A DNA stretch of 64,000 nt from Ruminococcus sp. JC304 (GTDB lineage Bacteria; Bacillota; Clostridia; Lachnospirales; Lachnospiraceae): NCBI GenBank assembly GCA_000285855.2, contig HE978651.1, positions 2,729,489 to 2,793,488 on the forward strand, given 5' to 3'. Of the stretch, positions 17,595 through 27,318 are shown in pieces; within the stretch, counting starts at the first letter, position 1; every line of letters begins with the position of its first letter. The notes beneath the pieces are model-generated. The model worked only from the letters and a program-made list of their open reading frames with translations, was not told the origin of the DNA and did no database searches. Position numbers and translations under genes: made by a program.

Positions 17595-18887
17595 TTATTC
17601 CCAGACGTTTTCTTCATAGAAATCCTGTACTGTCTGGAAGGCTTCTTCCGGAGTCTGGTTTCCAAGGAATATATCAACCATTGCATTGTCGAAGCAGTCA
17701 CCGGCTTCTACAGATGCCAGAGATTCATTGTAGAATCCAAAAGTACCAGTTGCTTTGTCCATGATATCCTGAACATATTTCAGCTGTGCAGGAGCTTTGT
17801 CATAGTCAATGTCAAGATCTTTGATGATCGGGAATTTTCCTGCTACTTCTGCTGTATATTTCTGTGCTTCTTCATCTGTAAACATCTTCATCAGTGCGAT
17901 TGCTGCATCCTGATGCTCTGTTGTAGAACTCATCAGTAAGTTGTCTGTTTTAACGATCATACGGTTCGGATCATTTGCTCCGTCGATTCCAGGGAACTGG
18001 AATACACCGCATTTGCTCTGGAAATCGGAATTATTACCATTGATCTGAGCGATAGCCCATGATCCCTGTACCAGCATTGCTGCATCTCCATTGTAGAAGT
18101 TTGCTGTAGCCTGATCATTGGAGTCACCAGCTGCTGTTTCCTGGAAATACTGAGATAACTCTTTTAATTTCTCACCTGCAGCAATACAGTTATCGTCTGT
18201 CCAGTTTGCTGTATGATCTGCGATTGCCTGAAGATCTACACCTGAACGGTCACAAAGATAACCTGCAATCATTGACAGGCACCATGCAGTTCCTGCGGAA
18301 CAGGAGATTGGTGTAATACCAGCATCCTGCAGTTTCTTACATACATCGATCAGTTCATCATAGGTAGTCGGAACTTCTACTCCGGCCTTCTCAAAAAGCT
18401 CTGTATTATAGTATACACAGGCTGCTGCGAAGTTTGTTGGAACTGCCATGATCTTTCCATCATAAGTCAGTCTGTCAAAGATTCCATCTGTAAATGTTGC
18501 ATACCAGTCTTTTTCCTGATTTTCAAGAATGTCTGTCAGGTCTGCTGCTGCTCCTGCATTTACATATACATCCATGTTGGGTCCCGGGTTACAAATGTAT
18601 ACATCCGGTGTCTGTCCTGCTGCGATCAGGGCATTTAATTTTCCGTCATATTCTTCCAGATTTGTTGTGATCGGTGTTACATGGTATTTCCCTTCATATT
18701 CTGTATTGAAGCGATCAATAACATCTTTGTATCCTTTGGAAACCAGATCCTCTGTAGCTTCCAGGTCATCCCAGAACATCCATGTGATTTCCTCTGTGTC
18801 ATCTGCATATGCAGGCACTGCTACTGCCATGGTTCCCGCTACCATAGCTGCTGAAAGCAATACTGAAAGTAATCTCTTCTTGTTCAT
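17595..18887 (-). CDS. Sugar ABC transporter solute-binding protein (family 1)
   Basis: The 430-aa protein begins with a signal peptide (KKRLLSVLLSAAMVAG... with AYA before DD). It lacks a lipobox Cys, so it should be cleaved by signal peptidase I. The mature part is like MalE/UgpB-type binding proteins (TTYDELIDVCKKLQDAG, AAMLVQGSWAIAQI). It is the first gene of the operon, and the substrate is inferred to be xylo- or arabino-oligosaccharides from the GH43, GH3 and deacetylase downstream. Confidence 0.9.
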   Translation of the reverse strand: MNKKRLLSVLLSAAMVAGTMAVAVPAYADDTEEITWMFWDDLEATEDLVSKGYKDVIDRFNTEYEGKYHVTPITTNLEEYDGKLNALIAAGQTPDVYICNPGPNMDVYVNAGAAADLTDILENQEKDWYATFTDGIFDRLTYDGKIMAVPTNFAAACVYYNTELFEKAGVEVPTTYDELIDVCKKLQDAGITPISCSAGTAWCLSMIAGYLCDRSGVDLQAIADHTANWTDDNCIAAGEKLKELSQYFQETAAGDSNDQATANFYNGDAAMLVQGSWAIAQINGNNSDFQSKCGVFQFPGIDGANDPNRMIVKTDNLLMSSTTEHQDAAIALMKMFTDEEAQKYTAEVAGKFPIIKDLDIDYDKAPAQLKYVQDIMDKATGTFGFYNESLASVEAGDCFDNAMVDIFLGNQTPEEAFQTVQDFYEENVWE

Positions 18888-18979
18888 TTTTTTAATCCTC
18901 CTTTTGATTCATTACCTCGTTTCTTGATGGTTCTACTATAGCAGAATGTCCTGTAATTGGCTCCATAATTCTTGTCATG

Positions 18980-19173
18980 TTGCTATCAATTCTTGCTATT
19001 TATCTACTAGTATTTTCTTCAATATGTCAATTTTAATAGATTTTTATATTCTTTTTTATATATTTTGACATATGTTTTTATTATTTCAATTTTTCCAATG
19101 TTATATATTGCCATTTACACATGTTTTTGATACATTATATACACAAACATTAAAAATCAACATTTGCTATCAA
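18980..19173. promoter_or_regulatory. Candidate AraC-regulator sites (TTGCTATCAA) in a divergent promoter region
   Basis: TTGCTATCAA occurs at 18980-18989 and 19164-19173, with a partial copy TTGCTATTTA at 18993-19002. The 316-bp AT-rich gap separates the sugar operon (-) and an AraC regulator (+), so these are good candidates for its binding sites. The copy near 19164 also sits in an inverted pair TTGCT/AGCAA. I saw nothing else in the gap beyond the ribosome sites. Confidence 0.5.
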
Positions 19174-19203
19174 AAGCAATAATTAGGTGTAAAAGGAGTC
19201 CAT

Positions 19204-20094
19204 ATGATCCATAATTTACAGGGAATTCATGAAACCGTTGATTACAAAGCAGATACCCAGATATGTCTTTATTACAATGATGAAGCCGAAAACTATCCTC
19301 CTCACTGGCACCCTTCTTTCGAAGTGATCATGCCTGTTATCAATGACTACCGGGTAGTCTGCGGTTATAACGATTATCATATCAAAGAAGGAGAAATTCT
19401 TGTTATATGTCCCTGTATGCTCCACGAGCTCTTTGCTCCGGCAACAGGAGAAAGGATTATTTTTCAGCCCGGCCTGAGCCACATCAAGCTAAAAGAACTA
19501 GATCTGATCACTCCACTCCTCAGTCCCGCCATTCTGATCACCAAGGAAGAATATCCACAGGTCTATGAACACATCCACAGTCTTATGTTAGAAATTAAGG
19601 ATGAATATATGAATTTTACCACCTATTCCGAAATTTCCATCATTGCAAAATTCCTGGAAATCCTTGTGGATATTGGCAGGAATCACAAAGCTTTTCATCA
19701 GCAGGACGGAGACCGTGATATTCACCATCAGAAAGAATATATGGAAAAATTTCTGTTTATCACCGACTATATCAGCAACCACTTTTCTGAAAACCTTACT
19801 CTGGAGGCGGTTGCCAGTCTGGCAGGGTTCAGCAAATATCACTTTGCCCGCCTTTTTAAACAATATACTAATTCCTCCTTCTACAAATTTCTGAACCAGA
19901 AAAGAATTGAATACGCAAAATCTCTTTTGCTAGATCCGGAGCTTGCTGTTACTGAAGTGGCAGTGCAATCAGGCTTTTCCAGCCTGTCTGCCTTTTTACG
20001 GATGTTCAAACAATTAAATCTGTGTACTCCCACAGAATTCCGCAGTATGTATGATTCACAATTCCAAAAAACACCTGCTTCCGGGAAAAAGTAA
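19204..20094 (+). CDS. AraC-family regulator of the adjacent sugar operon
   Basis: The 296-aa protein has an N-terminal cupin-like sensor domain (about residues 20-130; HWHPSFEVIMPV) and a C-terminal double helix-turn-helix AraC domain (about residues 180-285; FSKYHFARLFKQYT). It lies divergent to the oligosaccharide operon and probably activates it on sugar binding. The start follows AAAGGAG. The stop codon lies inside the terminator hairpin. Confidence 0.9.
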   Translation: MIHNLQGIHETVDYKADTQICLYYNDEAENYPPHWHPSFEVIMPVINDYRVVCGYNDYHIKEGEILVICPCMLHELFAPATGERIIFQPGLSHIKLKELDLITPLLSPAILITKEEYPQVYEHIHSLMLEIKDEYMNFTTYSEISIIAKFLEILVDIGRNHKAFHQQDGDRDIHHQKEYMEKFLFITDYISNHFSENLTLEAVASLAGFSKYHFARLFKQYTNSSFYKFLNQKRIEYAKSLLLDPELAVTEVAVQSGFSSLSAFLRMFKQLNLCTPTEFRSMYDSQFQKTPASGKK

Positions 20095-20110
20095 TCCCGG
20101 AAGCAGGTGT
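20071..20110. terminator. Bidirectional terminator overlapping the AraC stop codon
   Basis: ACACCTGCTTCCGGGA (20071-20086) and TCCCGGAAGCAGGTGT (20095-20110) form a perfect 16-bp stem around an 8-nt loop. The AraC stop codon is in the loop. It also lies just beyond the convergent serine hydrolase gene. Confidence 0.8.
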
Positions 20111-20135
20111 CTGTATTTTCTGCTTTGCAGCAAAT

Positions 20136-21323
20136 TCACCCCAGATATTCACTGATAACTACATTTCGCAGTTTTCTGGTCAGAGGAAAGGTTCCTGCAT
20201 CTTTTTTTTGCATACCCATGAGAATGGTTATGTCTTCCTTTGGGAAATTCGCAAAATACATGCCAAGCCACCCATCCCAGCCGTATTCACCTTCCCTGGC
20301 AAACATAACAGCCTGTGACGGATTTTTGCAGACACGCATCAGGTTACCATAGCTGAAACCATCCAGTCCGATCCACTGGTCGAAATCCTGTTGTCTCACA
20401 GGCAAGAGCTGTCCACTACACATATAGCGCACGGTTTCAGGCTTAAGGATCTCCTGTTTTCCTGCTCTTCCCCTATTTCTCAGCATTCTGGCAAATTTCA
20501 TGTAATCATCCAATGTGGACGCCAGTCCTGCACCGCCGGCCTCGTATGCCGGTGGTTTTGCCATATCATTTCTCACAGCCAGATTGTTACCTGTATAAAG
20601 CTGCATGCTTTTACTTCCATCCTCAGCTGTGACTGTCTCATAAGCCTTTGCCAGACGTCCCTGTTTTTCAGCCGGCACCCAGAATGCAGTGTCCTTCATT
20701 TCCAGAGGAGCAAAGAGCTCATCCTGCATAAATTCCGACAGTTTTTTTCCTGAGATCACTTCGATCACAGCTCCCAGAACATCTGCGGAGGTTCCATATC
20801 TCCATCCGGTTCCCGGTTCAAAGGCCAGTGGACACCGGGCCAGTCTGTCTGCCAGTTCCCGGGTAGTCATAGGTCTCTCTGTATCCAGACGGTCACAGGC
20901 TTCCGCAAATACCTTATCCACTGCTTTTCCCGGCTCCGTGCAATCATCCGGATAAACCATCCCTGATGTCATATTCAGCAGGTCAATGATCCTGAGAGGC
21001 TGCTTTGCAGGGCTGGTTCCATGAATATCTGCTGTTTTTAATTCCGAATATGAAGGCAGATACTCGGATACAAACTCGCCCGGATCCAAAAGCCCTCTTT
21101 CCATCAGGATCATAGCACATGCTGCTGTCACAGGCTTTGTCTGAGAATAGAGACGGAATATGGTATCTCTGGAAATTAATCTGCGATTTTCTCTGTCAGC
21201 CATCCCCTCCTCACAATAGAGGAGCTCTTCTCCTCCTTTTTCTACCAGAAGATTCACTCCCATCACTTCACAATGATCCACCGCCTGTTTCATTACCTTA
21301 CTGATCTTCTCTTTTATATCCAT
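20136..21323 (-). CDS. Serine hydrolase of the class C beta-lactamase/esterase family
   Basis: The 395-aa protein has the SxxK motif S60-QT-K63 (LYSQTKPVTAA) and a YGT triad near Y176 in place of YxN (GWRYGTSADVLGAVIEVISG). No signal peptide is visible. Members include EstB-like esterases and D-aminopeptidases, and many are not true beta-lactamases. It likely cleaves an ester or amide in the cytoplasm. The AraC gene 67 bp upstream reads the same way and may control it. Confidence 0.85.
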   Translation of the reverse strand: MDIKEKISKVMKQAVDHCEVMGVNLLVEKGGEELLYCEEGMADRENRRLISRDTIFRLYSQTKPVTAACAMILMERGLLDPGEFVSEYLPSYSELKTADIHGTSPAKQPLRIIDLLNMTSGMVYPDDCTEPGKAVDKVFAEACDRLDTERPMTTRELADRLARCPLAFEPGTGWRYGTSADVLGAVIEVISGKKLSEFMQDELFAPLEMKDTAFWVPAEKQGRLAKAYETVTAEDGSKSMQLYTGNNLAVRNDMAKPPAYEAGGAGLASTLDDYMKFARMLRNRGRAGKQEILKPETVRYMCSGQLLPVRQQDFDQWIGLDGFSYGNLMRVCKNPSQAVMFAREGEYGWDGWLGMYFANFPKEDITILMGMQKKDAGTFPLTRKLRNVVISEYLG

Positions 21324-21390
21324 GTCATAATACCTCGTTTCTGATTTTTATGGTTCACTTTTTTCTTGTATTCAGATATTTTTTCTTCTG

Positions 21391-22374
21391 TTACAGTCTT
21401 ACCTGTGCCTGCTGCCTGTTTTCCTCCCTGAATGCCCTGGGAGTCATATGATATCTTTCCTTAAATACCCGGTGAAAATAACTGTTATTCTCGTATCCCA
21501 CTGCTGCAATAATATCACTGATGGTCAGATCCGTGTCACACATCAGCTCTACGGATTTATTCAGACGTTTCCTTTGAAGCAGTTCCTTGAAATTAAAACC
21601 TGTGGTTTTCTTGATCATCTTGCTGAGCACATGCATGGGCAGATGAAGCAGTTCACACAGCTCAGTGAGAGTTGCAGTTTTGTATTTCTGTTCTATGTAA
21701 TCCAAGGTTGTCATGGAAATCATATTTTCGTACTGATTTGGCACACGCATTTCCACATACTGTACCGAATCCACCAGATACAGAAAGATCAATCCCATAG
21801 TTGTCTGGTTGATCCGGTTATTCTCCCCTTTTCCTGTCACCAGAGAATAGATCATATTTTCCAGCAGATTCTGGATCTGCAGAACCTCTGAAACTTTAAA
21901 ATACAGGTATTGTCCTCTCTCCTCATCCTGCCGGAGAATATTTACCAGAAAATCTGCCAGTACATTGTTTCGCCCTGTCATGGAATAGGCCACATCAAAA
22001 AATTCCGGAAGAATCATAAAATTAATGGCAATATCATTCTCCCCTGCAGGCAAAAGCTCATGTCTGGTATACTGGTTGAGAAACAAAAGTTCACCTTTTC
22101 CAACCACTACTTTCTTGCCGTCTATTATATTGGTAACAGAGCCTTCACATACATAAAGCACCTCAATAAAATTATGTCTGTGAGCAGGAAAATGAACAAA
22201 CCGGGTATGGGTACGCACAGTGATCAGTTTGCCCTCATCCAGCATCTTTCTGCTGTCTACAATGAAATCCCTGCCTGAGGTATATAGCTCCTTATCCACC
22301 TCTGCGCTGCCATCCAGAATTTTCTGTTCTTCCTCTGTGATTTTCTTTAAATGATCTAATAATTCCTGTTGCAT
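21391..22374 (-). CDS. AraC-family transcriptional regulator
   Basis: The 327-aa protein has a cupin-type N-terminal sensor (about residues 50-140; HRHNFIEVLYVCEG) and a C-terminal AraC DNA-binding domain (about residues 225-320; ISDIIAAVGYENNSYFHRVFKERY). The ATG at 22374 is used because AGAAGG lies 8 nt upstream; a GTG at 22383 is a weaker alternative. Downstream on the same strand is the serine hydrolase. Confidence 0.88.
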   Translation of the reverse strand: MQQELLDHLKKITEEEQKILDGSAEVDKELYTSGRDFIVDSRKMLDEGKLITVRTHTRFVHFPAHRHNFIEVLYVCEGSVTNIIDGKKVVVGKGELLFLNQYTRHELLPAGENDIAINFMILPEFFDVAYSMTGRNNVLADFLVNILRQDEERGQYLYFKVSEVLQIQNLLENMIYSLVTGKGENNRINQTTMGLIFLYLVDSVQYVEMRVPNQYENMISMTTLDYIEQKYKTATLTELCELLHLPMHVLSKMIKKTTGFNFKELLQRKRLNKSVELMCDTDLTISDIIAAVGYENNSYFHRVFKERYHMTPRAFREENRQQAQVRL

Positions 22375-22515
22375 AGATTTCACCTTCTGTATCTTTCACA
22401 ATAATCTGTAAATTCTGTTCCTCACTGCAATTCACAGATATCAGTTCAGGAACAACATATTTTTTTCAAACACACTCTAACCTCATTATATACGATTCAT
22501 TTTTTTCAGACAACC

Positions 22516-22552
22516 ACAAAAAGAAACGGAGCTAATGCCCCGTTCCCTTTTG
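22516..22552 (-). terminator. Terminator after the RhaS-type binding-protein gene
   Basis: A stem of ACAAAAAGAAACGG (22516-22529) with CCGTTCCCTTTTGT (22539-22552), partly mismatched, has T-rich flanks in the minus-strand reading. Confidence 0.6.
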
Positions 22553-22582
22553 TATTTTTATGGAATTTATCAGGTTATCTAA

Positions 22583-23611
22583 TTAGTACAGTTTAGCCAT
22601 CTCTTCGATGTTTTCTGTGTTGAACTGTAATGGCTCGCCAAGAACGATTTCTGTGCCGCCGTCATCAGCTTCTGTGATTGTATAATCACCAAGGTCACCA
22701 GCTGTGAATGTTTCATCCAGTGCGCCTGTGATGTCGCCGTTGATCAGAGCTGCTGTTGCATATGCGCTGAGTTTACCAAGGCCCTGCATATCCCACAGAT
22801 AGAAGTATGGGCAAGAATGAGCATCGTCATCACCTGTGTACTCCTGCATTTCAGAAGGAAGTCCAAGTCCTGTCAGTTTGCAGGCAGAACCATTATCCTG
22901 AAGATATTTAGCTGCTGCTGCGATACCAACTGTTGTAGGTGCACAGATAACTTTCAGATCCGGATATTTCTCAAGAAGAGCTGCTGTCTGGTCTGTAGAT
23001 TTCTGAGGTTCGTCATCACCATAAGCAACCTCTACCAGTTCCAGTTTGCTGTATTTGTCATCGCCTTCCATAATGGATTTCATTGCATCGATCCATGCAT
23101 TCTGGTTAGCAGCCTGGGAAGTAGCAGAAAGAACTGCCCACTGTCCTTCTCCACCGGAGATATCAAGAACTGCATCCAGAAGAGCCTGTCCAACCTGTTT
23201 TGTACCAGCCTGGTTTACGAATACCTGACGGCTGTCTTTATTTGGTGCGGAGTCGAAAGAGGATACTTTGATTCCAGCATCCATAGCTTCTTCCAGTTTA
23301 GCCTGAAGAGCATTAACGTCATTTGCAGAGATGCAGATTGCATCCGGTTTCTGGGAAATCAGGTTATCCAGAACTTTGATCTGAGCATCAGCTGTTGCAG
23401 CTTCCGGATAAACAACGTCTACTGTGCCGCCTTCTGCCTCTACAGTTTCCTTGAAAGAGTTTGCTGCGATTTCAAAGAATGCGTTACCAGCAGATTTACC
23501 AACCAGTGCGATTTTTTTGCCGTCTGCTACTCCACCGTCTGCCATTACAGGTGTAGCTGCTGCAAGAACCATTGCTCCACAAAGAATTGCGCTTACTAAT
23601 TTTTTGTTCAT
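22583..23611 (-). CDS. rhaS: Sugar ABC transporter solute-binding protein, RhaS-like
   Basis: The 342-aa protein has a signal peptide with an AxA-type site (VMA before DG) and no lipobox cysteine. The mature part is a periplasmic-binding-protein type 1 fold. The YFYLWDMQGLGKLSAYATAALINGDITGA segment (about residues 260-290) and the C-terminal LGDYTI resemble rhamnose-binding RhaS of the rhamnose ABC importer. Substrate assignment to rhamnose is by family similarity. It is the last gene of the ATPase-permease-permease-binding protein operon, after two intercistronic hairpins. Confidence 0.85.
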   Translation of the reverse strand: MNKKLVSAILCGAMVLAAATPVMADGGVADGKKIALVGKSAGNAFFEIAANSFKETVEAEGGTVDVVYPEAATADAQIKVLDNLISQKPDAICISANDVNALQAKLEEAMDAGIKVSSFDSAPNKDSRQVFVNQAGTKQVGQALLDAVLDISGGEGQWAVLSATSQAANQNAWIDAMKSIMEGDDKYSKLELVEVAYGDDEPQKSTDQTAALLEKYPDLKVICAPTTVGIAAAAKYLQDNGSACKLTGLGLPSEMQEYTGDDDAHSCPYFYLWDMQGLGKLSAYATAALINGDITGALDETFTAGDLGDYTITEADDGGTEIVLGEPLQFNTENIEEMAKLY

Positions 23612-23662
23612 GTTTTTTTCCTCCCTTGGATGAATAAAATATTATATAGCTTTTATTTGCAA

Positions 23663-23738
23663 CTGCCCTTCATCCATTACCCCAAAGGGCAGCTACTGAC
23701 TGAGTAGTTCTGTCAGGATCCGCTCTGCAGATCCTGAC
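23663..23738 (-). terminator. Two intercistronic hairpins before the RhaS-like gene
   Basis: CTGCCCTT/AAGGGCAG (23663-23670, 23685-23692) and GTCAGGATC/GATCCTGAC (23712-23720, 23730-23738) form stems. They lie between permease and binding-protein genes. They may separate expression levels by stopping decay from the permease mRNA. Confidence 0.5.
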
Positions 23739-23742
23739 TGCT

Positions 23743-24741
23743 TTATTTTTTTACTGCTCTTTTTACATTTTCAATAATATTCGGAAGTGCTACTGCACAG
23801 ATCAGAAGTACACCGATGATCAGCAGGATTACCTGTGCATGTACGTTTCTCTGTCCAAGACCAACTCGCAGACATACAATAATGAATGCGGAGATCAGAC
23901 CACCTGCCAGATTACCTTTTCCACCTGTGGAAGAAATTCCTCCGAATACTGCCATTGCGATGGCATCCATTTCAAATCCATTACCTGTGGTGGTGTTGGC
24001 ACCATAAGATGATGCTACCAAAAACAGGGCACACAGTCCACAGAAAGTTCCCATAACTGTGTAGATAATAAAGCGGATCTTTTTTACATGGATTCCTGAG
24101 TAATATGCTGTGAGACGGTTTGTACCAATGGCATATACTCTTCGTCCGAAGGTGGACTTTCCAAGAATCACTGCAAAAATTACTGCAAGGATCAGAACCA
24201 GGAACAGAATGTAAGGCACCTTTCCTACTTTTCCACCAATAAGACGGAAGCCATCTGTATTGGATGCTGAGATACTTCCACCGCTTCCCAGTACGATCTC
24301 GGCAATACCACAGAAAATAATCTGTGTTGCCAGTGTTACGATCATCGGAGGCAGCTCCTCAAACTGTGTAAGGATAAAACCATTGACTGCACCGCAGACA
24401 GTTCCCACGATCAGTGCTGTAAGAATTACTACGATAAATGGTGCTCCTGTATTACACATCATACAGCTTAATGTAGCAGACAGACACACGGTTGCACCTA
24501 CGGAAATATCAATCTCTCCCAGTACCAGGATATATGCCATAGGGATCATCAAGAATACCTCAGCAAGATATACAGGCATCTGACGGAGCAGATTTTCTAA
24601 ATTATAATACTCTGAAAAGCCTTTACAGAAAATGTTGACCAGGATAAACAGGACTACCAGGATGCCTTCCCAGCTGAATATCATATGTTTGATCGGACTT
24701 TCCGGCACATTGTTAATACTTCTTCCAGATTTTCCAGCCAT
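23743..24741 (-). CDS. Sugar ABC transporter permease (RbsC/RhaQ type), second
   Basis: The 332-aa membrane protein has about nine to ten segments and the family signature ILVLGEIDISVGATVCLSA followed by FGRRVYAIGTN. It is 4 bp downstream of the first permease, so they likely form a heterodimer as in rhamnose RhaPQ. The substrate is inferred from the RhaS-like binding protein. Confidence 0.9.
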   Translation of the reverse strand: MAGKSGRSINNVPESPIKHMIFSWEGILVVLFILVNIFCKGFSEYYNLENLLRQMPVYLAEVFLMIPMAYILVLGEIDISVGATVCLSATLSCMMCNTGAPFIVVILTALIVGTVCGAVNGFILTQFEELPPMIVTLATQIIFCGIAEIVLGSGGSISASNTDGFRLIGGKVGKVPYILFLVLILAVIFAVILGKSTFGRRVYAIGTNRLTAYYSGIHVKKIRFIIYTVMGTFCGLCALFLVASSYGANTTTGNGFEMDAIAMAVFGGISSTGGKGNLAGGLISAFIIVCLRVGLGQRNVHAQVILLIIGVLLICAVALPNIIENVKRAVKK

Positions 24742-24744
24742 GAA

Positions 24745-25737
24745 TTACATCTCCCTTCCTTTTAATGCATTTCTGTCAGCAACTCGCTGTAATACTACGT
24801 TCACTACAACTACCACCAGGATCAGTACACCCTTGATCGTATTCTGCCACAGAGCGCCGATTCCTACCAGAGGAAGTGCCTTGGCAATGGTTGCCAGGAT
24901 CAGGGAACCTAAGAGAGCTCCCACTACGGTACCGCGACCACCGCTCATGCTTACACCACCGATTACGCAGGCTGCGATAACATCCATTTCACCGCCGTAC
25001 TGCATGTCCGGCATGGCTGATGCATAGATGGAAACCTGAAGGGCTCCGCCCAGACCTGCCAGAATACCCATGATGGTGTAAACCAGTAAATTAATATTTT
25101 TTACATTAATACCGGAAACCTCTGCTGCACTGGGATTACTTCCTACTGCATAAATCTTACGTCCTGTTCTTGTCCATTTCATGAACCAGAAGAAGAATAC
25201 ATAGCAGAGGATGATGATCCAGATCACACAGTTCAGTCCCAGAAATTTAGATGTTGCAAAATTTTTGAAGCTTCCAAGTGCTGCTGCACCTGCCCATTCA
25301 CCACCGTGGGATACCAGATATCCCATAGCGCGGAATACATACATAAAGCCCATGGTTGCAATGATCGGAGGTACCGCTGCCCTGGAGATTACCAGACCAA
25401 CAACTGCTCCGCAAGCTGCACCGATGGCAATGGCGATTACAAATGCCAGGAAGGTATTGGAAATATGTCCGTATTTCAATAGCATACCAATGGACATACC
25501 GGACAGTGCCAGGGTTGACATGATAGAAATATCAATACCGCCAACCAGCATAACACATAACATACCAAGTGACATAACAAGTGTGACTGCGTTATTTTTC
25601 AGAAGCTCTATGATTGATTTCGGTGTCAGGAAGGATGGACTGATTGCTGTGACTACCAGACACAGAAGGATCAGAATCACTGCCAGCAACGCTTCACGAG
25701 AGCCTGTAATTTTCTTCATGATGGATTTCTTTTCCAT
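24745..25737 (-). CDS. Sugar ABC transporter permease (RbsC/RhaP type), first
   Basis: The 330-aa membrane protein has the LVGGIDISIMSTLALSGMSIG signature and GRKIYAVGSNPSAAEVSGINVKN. The start overlaps the ATPase stop codon by one base (TAATG), which indicates translational coupling. It pairs with the next permease. Confidence 0.92.
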   Translation of the reverse strand: MEKKSIMKKITGSREALLAVILILLCLVVTAISPSFLTPKSIIELLKNNAVTLVMSLGMLCVMLVGGIDISIMSTLALSGMSIGMLLKYGHISNTFLAFVIAIAIGAACGAVVGLVISRAAVPPIIATMGFMYVFRAMGYLVSHGGEWAGAAALGSFKNFATSKFLGLNCVIWIIILCYVFFFWFMKWTRTGRKIYAVGSNPSAAEVSGINVKNINLLVYTIMGILAGLGGALQVSIYASAMPDMQYGGEMDVIAACVIGGVSMSGGRGTVVGALLGSLILATIAKALPLVGIGALWQNTIKGVLILVVVVVNVVLQRVADRNALKGREM

Positions 25738-27251
25738 TATTTAGCTGCCCCCTCTCCTGCATTCTGGCTTTTCTCCATAGCCAGTTCAAGAATTCTCTCC
25801 TGTGTTGCCTCGTTTCTGTCCAGTTCACCGGTTTTACGTCCATTACACATAACGATGATTCTGTCTGCCATTCCCAGGATCTCAGGCATTTCTGAAGAAA
25901 TCAGGATGATGGCATAGCCTTTCTTTGCCAGATCTCCCATAATCGCATAGATCTCAGCCTTTGCACCAACGTCAACACCCTTGGTAGGCTCATCCATGAT
26001 TACGACCTTCATTTCCTGGCTCAGAGCCTTGGCAACAACTACCTTCTGCTGATTACCGCCGGAAAGTGAGCTTGCAGGCTGGAAAATATCCACAGCCTTG
26101 GTATCCACTTCCTCCAGAAGCTTCTTTGCCAGATCTCTCTCTGTCTTTTCATCATTTAAGCCGTTCTTTGCATATTTACTGATTGTTGGAAGAGTAACAT
26201 TTCTTCCCAGTCCCCAGCTCATGATCAGACCCTCTTTCTGACGGTCCTCAGGAAGAAGGATAATTCCCTTTTCCATTGCATCTGATGGCTGTTTGATGTG
26301 GACTTCCTGACCTTCCAGGTATACCTTACCTTCATCCGGTCTGGTAATTCCACAGACACTTTCAACTACCTCTGTACGTCCTGCACCTACCAGACCGGTA
26401 AGTCCCACGATTTCTCCTGCATGAACGTTAAAGGATACATTTTTATAATAACCGGTTCTGGAAAGTCCTTCTATACGAAGCATTTCCTCTCCGATCTCTA
26501 CCTCTGGTTTAGGGAACAGATCCTTGATCTCACGGCCAACCATAGCTTTGATCAGATCTGCATTGGTAATTCCATCTACATCGTAAGTTCCGATGTACTG
26601 GGAATCACGGAATACGGTAACTCTGGAAGCCAGACGGTACATATCTTCAAATCTGTGAGAAATAAAGATAATAGAAACGCCCTCTTCTTTCAGCTGATCT
26701 ACGATCCTGTAAAGCTCCTCAGACTCTCTTCTTGTCAGTGATGCAGTGGGCTCATCCAGGATAACGATCTTAGCATGTGTGGAAAGAGCCTTGGCAATCT
26801 CTACCATCTGCTGCTGTGCCACACTTAAGGTACCCATCTCAGCCGTAGCATCAAAATCTGCATTCAGCTGTTTCAGAAGCTTGTTGGCTTCTTCATTCAT
26901 GGCTTTCCACTGAATCATCTTATGTTTGATGATCTCATGACCCATAAAAATATTTTCTGCTACAGACAGATGTGGATAAGATGTGGGGTGCTGATAAACG
27001 GCTGCAATTCCTGCTGCCTGCGCATCCTTCGGTCCTTTGAAGTCTACCTTCTCACCGAAGAGATACATCTCTCCCTCTTCTGCTTTATGTACACCGGTAA
27101 TAACCTTGATAAACGTAGATTTACCTGCACCGTTTTCGCCCATCAGTGCATGAACTTCACCGGGTTTTAACTGAAACTGAACATTGTTCAATGCCTTCAC
27201 GCCCGGGAAAATCTTAGTAATGCCTTTTAACTCAAGAACATAATCAGACAC
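25737..27251 (-). CDS. Sugar ABC transporter ATP-binding protein, RhaT/RbsA-type duplicated domain
   Basis: The 504-aa protein has two nucleotide-binding domains. The first has Walker A GENGAGKST, signature LSVAQQQ and Walker B VILDEPTA. The second has GLVGAGRTE, LSGGNQQK and VIMDEPTKG. It energises uptake through the two permeases and RhaS-like protein. It is the first gene of the operon, and the divergent response-regulator gene begins 253 bp away. Confidence 0.93.
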   Translation of the reverse strand: MSDYVLELKGITKIFPGVKALNNVQFQLKPGEVHALMGENGAGKSTFIKVITGVHKAEEGEMYLFGEKVDFKGPKDAQAAGIAAVYQHPTSYPHLSVAENIFMGHEIIKHKMIQWKAMNEEANKLLKQLNADFDATAEMGTLSVAQQQMVEIAKALSTHAKIVILDEPTASLTRRESEELYRIVDQLKEEGVSIIFISHRFEDMYRLASRVTVFRDSQYIGTYDVDGITNADLIKAMVGREIKDLFPKPEVEIGEEMLRIEGLSRTGYYKNVSFNVHAGEIVGLTGLVGAGRTEVVESVCGITRPDEGKVYLEGQEVHIKQPSDAMEKGIILLPEDRQKEGLIMSWGLGRNVTLPTISKYAKNGLNDEKTERDLAKKLLEEVDTKAVDIFQPASSLSGGNQQKVVVAKALSQEMKVVIMDEPTKGVDVGAKAEIYAIMGDLAKKGYAIILISSEMPEILGMADRIIVMCNGRKTGELDRNEATQERILELAMEKSQNAGEGAAK

Positions 27252-27318
27252 GGTTATTGATTCCTCCCTCTTTCTTAATGTAGCTTTATCATAGCATCAC
27301 GTTTCTTTTTGGGTAATG

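Noticed and set aside
20136-21323. Antibiotic-resistance class C beta-lactamase
   Set aside because: It lacks a signal peptide and the YxN motif is YGT; it is more like a cytoplasmic esterase or peptidase of the family.
22817-23599. 260-aa plus-strand frame
   Set aside because: It is antisense to the RhaS-like gene, Cys- and Ser-rich, and has no ribosome site or family features.
22583-27251. AI-2 (Lsr) import system
   Set aside because: The binding protein has RhaS-like features and no LsrK, LsrF or LsrG is nearby.
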